A DNA stretch of 64,000 bases, from positions 58,409 through 122,408 of the forward strand of contig NZ_CCDG010000055.1 in assembly GCF_000723885.1 (NCBI RefSeq), in the 5' to 3' direction. The notes beneath the pieces were generated by a model. That model ran no database searches, was not told where the DNA came from, and saw nothing but the letters and a program-made list of their open reading frames with translations. The position numbers and the translations under genes were made by a program. Positions 1 to 8,900 of the stretch are shown here, in pieces; positions within the stretch are counted from its first letter, which is position 1, and each line of letters starts with the position of its first letter. Origin of the DNA: Paenibacillus camerounensis (GTDB lineage Bacteria; Bacillota; Bacilli; Paenibacillales; Paenibacillaceae).

Positions 1-96
1 TATGGGCGAATTCAGGTGATCCTGTGCCAGCTGCGGCGCAAAATGCGTGCCATACAGGCACAGCGCCATCCCTGGCACTTACAACCTCTTACATAA
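1..96 (+). CDS. possible C-terminal end of an upstream gene (partial)
   Basis: Frame 1 is open from the window edge to a TAA at 94-96 and would encode about 31 residues rich in Arg, Gln and His. A second frame is also open to about position 108, so this may be chance. No family is recognisable in so short a piece. If real, it is the 3' end of a gene upstream of the GH13 gene. Confidence 0.2.
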   Translation, partial: YGRIQVILCQLRRKMRAIQAQRHPWHLQPLT

Positions 97-110
97 CCAT
101 ATCATGCTAA

Positions 111-249
111 GCTCACAAAACTTAAGCCAATGCTTTCGAAGTCAGTTTTGTACGAAGAATTTCAGGAAGCACAGCTCACAAAACTTAAGCCAATGCTTTC
201 GAAGCCAGTTTTGTACGAAGAATTTCAGGAAGCACAGCTCACAAAACTT
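111..249 (+). repeat. 63-bp tandem repeat in the leader of the GH13 gene
   Basis: Two almost identical 63-bp units start with GCTCACAAAACTT at 111 and 174. A third partial unit starts at 237 and runs straight into the ribosome site TAGGAGGA. The units differ at only one visible position. Each holds TGCTTTC near its middle and GGAAGCA near its end, so each can fold as a short hairpin in RNA. Diverged copies of the same unit lie in the leader of pgmB (12342-12540), which suggests a shared leader element of the maltodextrin genes. Confidence 0.8.
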
Positions 250-264
250 TTAGGAGGAATTATT

Positions 265-2010
265 ATGTTACTAGAAGCTGTATATCACCGCCCGCGATTG
301 AACTGGTCTTATGCCTATGATTATGAAACCATCCATCTCCGGCTGCGTGCCAAAAAAGGAGATTTAACAGAAGTATTCGCCTGGGCCGGTGATAAATATG
401 CATGGGATACCACCAAAGAGCTGATTCCGATGAAGCTGTTCACCAGTGACGCTATGTTTGATTACTGGGAATGTGAATCCGTTCCGCTGTACCGCCGCCT
501 GAAATACGGTTTTCTCCTGCAAAAGGGGCATGAGCGCATCTGGATGACAGAAAGTGATTTTCAGACAGAACGGCCGGCCAACCCGAACCGGCTGTTTGAA
601 TTTCCGTACATTAACCGTGGGGATGTGTTCACTCCTCCTGCCTGGGTTAAGGATACTGTCTTTTATCAGATTTTTCCGGAGCGTTTTGCGAACGGTGATG
701 CCAGCCTGAATCCTGACAATGTGCAGCCTTGGGGAGAAACCCCGACACCTGATAATTTCTTCGGCGGAGATCTGCAGGGCGTGATGGATCACCTCGATCA
801 TCTGACGGAGCTTGGTATTAACGGAATCTATTTCACGCCGATCTTTACCGGCACCACCAATCATAAATACGATACGGAAGATTATATGCAGGTGGATCCT
901 CATTTCGGCGATGTGGAGATGCTTAAAAAGCTGGTTAACGCCTGTCACGAACGCGGAATCCGCATCTTGCTGGACGCTGTGTTTAACCACTCGGGCAGAA
1001 CCTTTGCCCCGTTCGTGGATGTGCTGGAGCATGGGGAGAACTCCCGCTATAAGGACTGGTTCCACGTCCGCGAGTTCCCTCTGCAGGTAATCGATAACAT
1101 CCCTAACTATGATGCCTTTTCTTTTGAACCGCACATGCCGAAGCTCAATACAGAGAATCCTGAAGTAAAAAAATACTTGCTGAAGGTTGCAGAATACTGG
1201 ATCAAGGAGGTCGGGATTGACGGCTGGCGCCTGGATGTGGCGAACGAGGTGGATCACGGCTTCTGGCGCGAGTTCCGCAAGGTTGTCAAGGCTGCCAATC
1301 CCGAGGCTTATATTCTCGGTGAAATCTGGCATGAATCGGCACCTTGGCTGGAGGGTGACAAGTTCGATGCCGTAATGAATTACCCGTTCACCGACGCCGT
1401 GCTCGACTTCTTTATCAGCGGCACGCTTGATGCCGAAGCCTTCGCAAATGCGATCGGCAAGCAGTTGTCACGCTATCCGCTGCAGGCCAGCGAGGTTGCC
1501 TTCAATCTGCTGGACAGCCACGACACTGCCCGCCTCTTAACCCTGGCCGGCGGCGACAAGAAAAAATTCAAGCTGGCGGCGCTGTTCCAGTTCACCTTCC
1601 TGGGCACACCATGTATTTACTACGGCGATGAGGTCGGCATGGACGGCGACAATGATCCGGGCTGCCGGAAATGCATGGAATGGGACCCTGCCAAGCAGGA
1701 CCGTGACCTCTTCAGCTTCTATCAGAAGCTGATTGCAGTCCGCAGCAGCCATCCGGCCCTGCGCAGCGGTGCCTTCAGATTCCTGGAAGCCGGCCGCGGC
1801 GGCAGCAAGCTCGCTTATGAACGCAGTCAGGGTGACGATATCATCATCGTCCTGATGAATACGGAGGAAACCGCACAGACCTTCCGGCTTAATGTTGAGG
1901 AGCGCAGCTGGGAGAACCTGTTCACCGGTGATTCCCTGCGTGCTGAACGCGGTATGCTGTCCGTGAAGCTGCCGGCTTACGGATATACAGTAATTAAGGC
2001 CGTTTTGTAG
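265..2010 (+). CDS. GH13 neopullulanase / cyclomaltodextrinase / maltogenic amylase
   Basis: This is a 581-residue GH13 enzyme, the usual length for the neopullulanase/cyclomaltodextrinase subfamily. The N-terminal 125 or so residues look like the CBM34-type N domain. The four GH13 regions are visible: DAVFNHSG near residue 236, DGWRLDVANE near 320 (nucleophile Asp), GEIWHE near 352 (acid/base Glu) and LLDSHDTAR near 416. There is no signal peptide, so it should act in the cytoplasm on imported maltodextrins, cyclodextrins or pullulan fragments. The frame stays open upstream to 130, but that part is the leader repeat. The ATG at 265 has TAGGAGGA 6-13 bases before it, so I chose that start. 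It converges with the pullulanase gene. Confidence 0.93.
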   Translation: MLLEAVYHRPRLNWSYAYDYETIHLRLRAKKGDLTEVFAWAGDKYAWDTTKELIPMKLFTSDAMFDYWECESVPLYRRLKYGFLLQKGHERIWMTESDFQTERPANPNRLFEFPYINRGDVFTPPAWVKDTVFYQIFPERFANGDASLNPDNVQPWGETPTPDNFFGGDLQGVMDHLDHLTELGINGIYFTPIFTGTTNHKYDTEDYMQVDPHFGDVEMLKKLVNACHERGIRILLDAVFNHSGRTFAPFVDVLEHGENSRYKDWFHVREFPLQVIDNIPNYDAFSFEPHMPKLNTENPEVKKYLLKVAEYWIKEVGIDGWRLDVANEVDHGFWREFRKVVKAANPEAYILGEIWHESAPWLEGDKFDAVMNYPFTDAVLDFFISGTLDAEAFANAIGKQLSRYPLQASEVAFNLLDSHDTARLLTLAGGDKKKFKLAALFQFTFLGTPCIYYGDEVGMDGDNDPGCRKCMEWDPAKQDRDLFSFYQKLIAVRSSHPALRSGAFRFLEAGRGGSKLAYERSQGDDIIIVLMNTEETAQTFRLNVEERSWENLFTGDSLRAERGMLSVKLPAYGYTVIKAVL

Positions 2011-2054
2011 CCTGAACTATTCTTCTTGTTGTTCTGGGATTTAACGTATCCGCA

Positions 2055-2252
2055 GAGAATGTTTGAGCTTCCGGCAGCTGCCCTGCTGCAGATTTCTTGA
2101 TTAGAACCGCAATTTGCACTGGAAATCTGCAGACTGCCTATATTTCTGTAGCGGGCTGTTCGGCGAGAAGCTCTCAGGCTGTCGTTAGTGCATCTACAGT
2201 TCCAAAATTCTCCGCCGCCACTTGCCCTTAACTTGTATTTTCAAGCTCAATC
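2055..2252 (+). repeat. dispersed repeat family A, copy 1 (hairpin element)
   Basis: This stretch matches 25144-25300 over most of its length and matches the reverse strand at 45571-45635 in part. It begins GAGAATGTTTG then CTTCCGG and ends near CAAGCTCAATCT. Its core is a perfect 11-bp stem, CTGCAGATTTC at 2086-2096 with GAAATCTGCAG at 2122-2132, enclosing 25 bases. Copy 2 has the same loop length and a compensatory base pair. It lies between convergent genes and has no coding look. Confidence 0.75.
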
Positions 2253-2258
2253 TATCTA

Positions 2259-2442
2259 TAGTTGGATTTTTGCCACCTAATTTTATCATTTTTCAATAAT
2301 TCTGATAATTAGGTGGAAAAAGGCCATCTAATTCAGTCCAAAACCACCTTTAGGGCTAATTTTGGCAAAATAAGTGGCGATTTTCCACCTATACTCTTAA
2401 ACAACTCAATTGTTAAAGGATTAAGATGCGAAAATCCACTTA
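2259..2442. repeat. dispersed repeat family B, copy 1 (array of four palindromes)
   Basis: Four imperfect palindromes of 22-23 bp follow the pattern TTAGTGG, A/T-rich centre, CCACTTAA. They start at 2259, 2309, 2370 and 2421, so the steps are 50, 61 and 51 bp. The same four units with nearly the same steps (49, 63, 51) occur at 19556-19740, while the sequence between units has diverged. Both copies sit between convergent genes. Its outer units are inverted with respect to each other, as in a small mobile element. The function is unknown. Confidence 0.7.
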
Positions 2443-2522
2443 TTTCAAACAGCGCCAACCTTCAGCACACGCCCCCTTACATTTGCTCTAACAAAGCCTT
2501 AGTTACTCGAACAATACATGGC

Positions 2523-2559
2523 AAACAGCCTTCTTCAACATTTGAAGAGGGCTGTTTGG
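2523..2559. other. long hairpin, possible terminator without a clear T tract
   Basis: CAAACAGCC plus TTCTTCAA pairs with TTGAAGAG plus GGCTGTTTG around a 3-base loop, giving a 17-bp stem with one G-T pair. No T run follows on either strand, so a terminator role is only possible. It lies in the 938-bp gap between the GH13 gene and the pullulanase. Confidence 0.4.
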
Positions 2560-2703
2560 TGCGCGGGCCAGGATGCGTTCAAGCATAAGTATGAGCAATA
2601 GTAAAAGCAAACGGTGACAGCCTACGGTGAAAGACCGTAGTATCGTATTGCATACCAGTCCAGCCAATGAAAGTAATTACTCGCTCTAAAACAAAACAAC
2701 AAT

Positions 2704-2888
2704 AACTCAACATCCCGACATCTCAACATCCCGACATCTCAACATCCCGACATCTCAACACAGTTACAACAACTCAACAACTCAACAACCTCAACAACCC
2801 AACAACCTCAACAACCCAACAACCCAACAACCCAACAACTTAACAACCTCAACAACTCAACTACTCAACAACCTCAACAATTTCAACA
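2704..2888. repeat. low-complexity tandem array of CAACAACYY-like units
   Basis: The stretch begins with three or four copies of CTCAACATCCCGACAT (period 15-16) and changes into about fifteen copies of an 8-9 bp unit such as CAACAACCT or CAACAACCC. One strand is almost free of G. It lies just beyond the terminator of the pullulanase gene, so read on that gene's strand it is a TTG-rich tail. It is a likely slipped-strand repeat, and no gene is seen in it. Confidence 0.8.
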
Positions 2889-2893
2889 ACACA

Positions 2894-2926
2894 AAGCAGC
2901 GGTCCCCATCACGAGGATCGCTGCTT
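2894..2926 (-). terminator. probable terminator of the amylopullulanase gene
   Basis: AAGCAGCG and GGATCGCTGCTT pair as a stem of about 10 bp starting 22 bp past the pullulanase stop. On the minus strand it is followed by CTTTGTGTTGTTG, a poor but T-rich tail. Confidence 0.6.
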
Positions 2927-2948
2927 GCGTTGTCTAACGCTAAATCTT

Positions 2949-5900
2949 CTACTCAGCCAGCAATTTGTAAATAACCTGTGCGCTTTCGGCGCGGGTCATG
3001 TTGGCTTTTGGGGCAAAGCGGTTGTTGTCTCTGCCCTGCACCAGACCAAGCTCTGCGGCTGCATTCACGTACGCCGCTGCCCATGCGCCGATGCTGCCCG
3101 CATCCGTAAAGCCTGCGGAAGCTGAGCTCAAGCTTACCTTTTGACCCTGTTTCACTTCAAGGGCCCGGATCAGCATTGCCGCCATTTCTTCACGGCTGAT
3201 CTCCGCATCCGGTGCAAACTGCGCTGCGCTGCGGCCAGATACAATGCCCTGGCTTACAGCTGCCGCCACATAAGGGGCATACCAGGCATTCGCCTTCACA
3301 TCAATGAAGGCTGTCTGGCCTGCAGCTTCGATGCCAAGCGCCCGGATCAGCAATGCCGTAAATTCTGCACGGGTAACATCCGCACCCGGATTGAACGCAG
3401 ACGCTGATACTCCTGTTACAATCTGTTTGGCACTGAGTGCCTTAATAGCCTGGGAAGCCCAGTGTGAAGCCGGGACATCCGCAAAGGATTTGTCCAGCAC
3501 AAGTGCAGCATATTTGCTGAAATGCATTACCTTCGCTGTTATCCACTCTCCGCTAACCGAGCCGCGGACATATTCCAGACTATTGTTATCACCTACATAG
3601 AACACGCCTGTCAGGTCTTTATCGGCGTTCCCGCTTAGCTTAAAGGATAGCTCAACCGGTACCGTGAATGAAGAAACAGGGATACTGGTGCCGTCCTTTT
3701 TGACAACAGACAGCGAGAAGTCATACATCTCAGAAGCTGCGTTTATTCGGGTGTACCCGTTACTCAGCCCGTTAAGCATTGAGGTGACTGCACTATCGGG
3801 TAACGGATCGGCAGTAAACCGGATCTGTGCACCTTCAGCATCTGCAGCACCGAGAGACTTCTGGAGCTCCAGTAATACCGCATTAGGCACGGTTACACTA
3901 AGCTCACCCATCCGGAGCTCAAGATTATTGGTACCCAGCTCTGTACCGGCCTGAACAGGCAGCAGGACTGTCGAAGCCGACGCAGCAACCTCAATGGTCA
4001 CTTTGCCGTCCTTTCCGTTCTTCAGACTGTCTGCATTAACGATTTGTGTGCCGGCGGCCGGTGCAGGCACAGGCGTTACACCAGAGCCCGATCCGGGAAG
4101 CGGTGAAGGTGTTGGTGTTACATCCGGCACTGCTGCCAGGATAACCGTCCCTCCGCTATCTCTGCCGGGAAGCTCAACTTCCACCTTCCGGTCAGCCGAT
4201 ACGGTATATGTCTTGCCGCTGTATACATCTTTGACCGCCGCTCCAGCGGCAAACGGGACAGACAGGCTTAGCGCTACAGCTTCTGTCTTCGTGTTAATAA
4301 CGGTTACTACGTTATCATCTCCGTATTGCTTGTTAAAGGCCAGATAACCAAGCTCATCGGAGCCAGCCAGTGTCGTGCGTGTTCCCTTGGAGTATACCTT
4401 GGAGAAGTCAGCACGGATATTAAGCAGCTTCTGATAGTGGTCATGCAGATCCTGCTGAGCTGTCAGCTGATCCCACGGCATATCGCTGCGGTTCTCGCTA
4501 TACTCTCCCTTGGACATATCACCGGCATTGCTGCCGGAACGGCCAAGCTCTTCGCCGTAATAAATCACCGGCTGGCCTTTAGCCGTAATCTGCAGTGCTG
4601 CAGCGATCATCAGCTTGCCCTGATCCCCGCCCACATAATCGGAGAGGAAGCCGTTCTCGTCATGGCTGCTCAGGAATTGGGCCATAGTCTTCGTATTATC
4701 GAGCTTAGATTCACGGTCCTGCAGATAAGCATCGACTTCCGTAATTTTGCCGTCGGTGAAGCTTTTCGCTGCACCCTTGAAGCCGAAGTCAAGCAGACTG
4801 TCCATCTGCCCGGACTGCAGATTTCCGCCGTCACTGTCGATGGTTCCGCCGAAGTATTCACCGGCCAGCTTGAATTCAGGGTCGATGGCAGTCAGTGCAT
4901 TTTTGAATGCTTTCCAGGTTGTGCTCTCTACATGCTTGACGGTATCCACGCGGAAGTAGTCAATCGTATCTCCGCGCTCCGTCCGCGCATTGTCAAGCCA
5001 GCCGGTCTGCCAGTCAATAATCTGCTGGCGCACCGCAGGATCTTCTGTCTTGAAGTCCGGCAGTCCGGCCAGTTCACCCTTGATCGGATCGGTGTCCGAG
5101 GATACACCGTCTGTGCGGAGCATGCCCTCGAAGCGCGCTTTATCTTCAGCAGTGACTCCTTCAACGTTGTCGCTCTCCTTCAGGCCATAGCCTGTATGGT
5201 TAAGAACAACATCGACCATAATCTTAATGCCGCGGTCATGCGCCTTCTCTATTAATTCCTTGAAGGTTTCCATATCACCCAGATGCTCATCAAGCTGTGT
5301 GAAATCCTTGGCCCAATAGCCATGGTAGCCGTACTGAATACCGCCGAAGCCGGTGCCTTTATTGAAGTCGATGTTATCGACAACCGGCGTAATCCACAGC
5401 GTATTGATGCCAAGCTCCTTAAGATAATCGAGATGGTCGATCATACCACGGAAATCGCCGCCGTGGTAAGCCTCCAGATGGCTTTTGTCCACATTCTCAT
5501 TATTCGTCGGGTCCCCATCGGCAAACCGGTCAGTCAGCGCAAAATAAATCCGCGCCTCATCCCAGTCAAAGTCAAGCTTATCCCCGCTGTAGGTTCTGGC
5601 TTTGACTTCAAGTGTAGCTGAGCCTTTATGCGTATTGCCGTATTCGTCCACAAGTGTAACCGGAATGGATTTAACCCCCGCCGCCACTGTATCCTTCACG
5701 GCAACCGTCTGCTTCATCAGACTGGTATCAATCTGGACCTTAGCCGGCCCGCCCAGCGCAGTGAGATCCATATAACCGTCCTTATAGGAGACCTCCTCAT
5801 CGGAAGCGGCAGTAACGGAAATTACTGCATTATCGTTAGAGTTAACCGCCTGCGGTGCTGCTGTTGCCGTAACGGTAACTTCAGGTTTGTGGTAGGTTAC

Positions 5901-8900
5901 TGAAGATTCGCCGCCGGCGTTATTTTTCGGATCAGCCAGTTCTTCAACAGCCCCGTCTTTGGTGACCAGGAAGGTGTATTTATAGGTTCCTGTCTCTACG
6001 CCAGTAAGCTGATAGCTGAACCATTCATTTACGGCATCATAGACCATCGGATGTTCGGTACCATTCACTTTTACAGTGACAGCCTCAATCTCCTGCTGGT
6101 TGCCGCTGCGGAACAGCGCTTCATCACGGTACATGAAGGTGATTGTTCCGTCCTTCATCACTGGTCCGCTGATAAACGGCTTGATATCCAGCTCCTTCAC
6201 CATGCTAGTTACAATGACCTTTGTATAGCTCTCGCCTGCCGTCAGCGGAATGACCCGGTCATCCGGATAGTCCTGCTTGCCTGTATTCCAGTCAGTGCCC
6301 TTGCGCAGTACAAAGCCTACACTTGTGGCATTCTGGGCAACTTCGATCAGAACACTGGCTTCCCCCTCCTTGAAGGTGGTGAAATCAATCTGGTCATTCT
6401 TCGCGCCTGTGTTCCAGACCCAGATATTCCAGCCGGAATAATCTTCGTCTGCCCGCACATAGGTAAATTCAACATAACGTTTGTTGTCCACTGTCTCAGT
6501 GACTACTTTAACCGTTACGACCGTTGACTTGCCGCCGTAAGTAACAGTAATATGGGCTGTTCCGGCTTTATGTCCGGTCACAACACCCTGAGCGGATACG
6601 CCGGCTACTTCCGGTTTATCGGAAGTATAGACTGCTGCTTTCGTAATATTCCGTTTGCTTCCATCGTCATATTTTGCATAGGCAGCTGTCTGATGACTTG
6701 TGCCTACCTGTAAAGAATAGGCTGCGCTGTCCGCTTCTACCGTAGTGAACACGGCTGCCGCTGCATCCATACGGATAATTACTGCAGTAAGCGGCTGGAG
6801 CTGAATCGATGTTCCGGTGAGCGCAAATCCGGTCTGCTCTTCAGCCGGAATGGCTGTCACGCCTGCCTGATCATCATCAGCCAGCACGGTACCTTTAGTA
6901 AGATCCTCTGACAACGTGAGCACTCTTGCTTCATCATCAGCATTGACGAACACATAGTACATGCCTGTGCCGTCAGTTGCTTTATTTTTGTAGCCGATTA
7001 CGAGATCCGTCGCCTTCATTTCCGGCGCCTGAATCAGCGTAACATTGGAGTCCACCAGACTCTTGTCACCAAGGCGGAAGGCATCTGAGGACTTTCTGAG
7101 CTGAATAAGACCTGCTGTGTAATCCTTGGTCGTATTCTGCACCGGATACTTCACTTCATCCGTTACTTTAGACCAGTCGAACATATTAACAGCATCTGAG
7201 GAATCATAAGAGTCATGGATAAAATAGCCAAAGGACTGGCCGCTCAAATCCTTCATCTCGGTATACTTCTGTTCGGGCACATTTGTACCCAGCCACTGCT
7301 TCGTACGGCCGTATTCCTGGCCGGCCTGCATAAAGGCCGTACCCTGGGAAGTCAGCTCCAGCGTATTGCCAAGACGAATCCGCTGCTGGATTTCCAGCTC
7401 ATTGGCCGGAATCGCAGGGTCCTTCTTAATGGACTGGGCAATGACATCATGCAGGGTCAGATTGTCATGGGCCTCAATATAAGGGACTACATCGCCCGGA
7501 TCATCCGCCGGAATGTTGGACGGCTGGGCTTTGATATTATTCAGGATGGTCGCAATGGAGCGCGCTCCGCCTGTAATAAATCTCGGCTCGCCTTCCGATC
7601 CGAAGCCTGATTTCAGCTCATTACGGAACTCATCAGAGAAGACGCCAACGCTGTCTGTTTTGTCCATCCACTGCTGGTCGGCACCCTGGCCGGCAAGTGA
7701 CGGGTCAGAAGCCGCGCCGCCGAACGTAACCCAGCCTTCGCCGATAAACAGCGCCTGCGGATTAATGGCCTGAGCCGCATCATAGGCCGCCTGCACCGCA
7801 TCCTGTGTGGCATCGCCCATCATATCCCAGCGCATGCCGTCGATTTTGTACTCGCTGAACCAGTATTTGACGGAATCAATCATCAGCTTCTCGGCCATTT
7901 TGTGATTGGTGGCCAGATTATTGCCGAAGCCGCCGATAAAATTACCGTTCGCATCCTGGAACGCATAATAGTTCGGAACGATGTCGTCCAGGAAGTCTTT
8001 TTTGGCCATATGCGTATACACGACGTCCAGAATGACACCCATTCCGGCCTCATGCACCGCATCAATCAGGCCCTTCAGCTCCTTGATCCGCTCCTCAGGA
8101 TCGGCCGGATTTTCTGAATAGGCGCCGTCTGGAGAGAAATAGCTGTGCGGGTCGTAACCCCAGTTATACTCATTGTTTTGCGCATAATAGTCCAGTTCTC
8201 TCTCATTCATCTTCGTTTCGTCCCCGTAATACCAGGCCATTACCGGGAGAAGCTGAATGTGGGTTACCCCCATTGATTTGATGTAATCCAGCTTAGTGGC
8301 AAAAGCGTCATAAGAGCCCCAGCGTTCGCCGCCCAGACTGCTCTCAATGGAGACATCTGAGGTGAAGTCCCGGATATGGACTTCATAGATAACGGCATCC
8401 TCACGTTTTTCATAGCCCTCAATGTCTGCAGGATGAACTTCCGCAGGATTCGTCTGGCTCAGATCAACGATTGCCGCTTTTCCAACGGTATCGCCGTCCG
8501 GACCGGCTGCACCGGCAGAGTCAACAGTAAATACGGCCATTGATTTGGCGTAAGGATCAAGCACAGGCTTGGTAACCCCGTTGTTGGTTACCTGATACTG
8601 ATAATAGTAGCCGCGGACATCCTTCTCACCGCTGACTCCTGTAATATCTGCCGGCGTAAGGACTGTGGACCAGACTCCCTGCTCACCCCGTGTCAGGCTA
8701 ACATGGCCGACAGCCTTAGTTGCATCCGTTTTGCTGTACACGTTGACTATAACGGAGCTGGCTACTGGCGCCCACAGCTTCAGCGTTGCTGATTGGTCAG
8801 CGGCGTGATAGGTAGCTCCCAGATCATCCCCGGTATAATTGTACATTTCATCGAGCATTCTCCAGCCGCTGGACGCGGACACTGTTTTGCCTGAATAGGT

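Noticed and set aside
130..264. N-terminal extension of the GH13 gene with repeated peptide units
   Set aside because: It is the translated leader repeat. A strong ribosome site and the natural enzyme start lie at 265.
364..1332. 322-codon open frame on the minus strand
   Set aside because: It is opposite the GH13 catalytic region and shows no family features.
2313..2588. 91-codon frame in the gap after the GH13 gene
   Set aside because: It overlaps repeat family B and a hairpin and lacks a ribosome site.
2704..2888. CRISPR array
   Set aside because: Units are 8-16 bp without unique spacers of constant length, and no cas gene is nearby.
4326..5255. 309-codon open frame on the plus strand
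   Set aside because: It is a shadow of the second GH13 module of the pullulanase.
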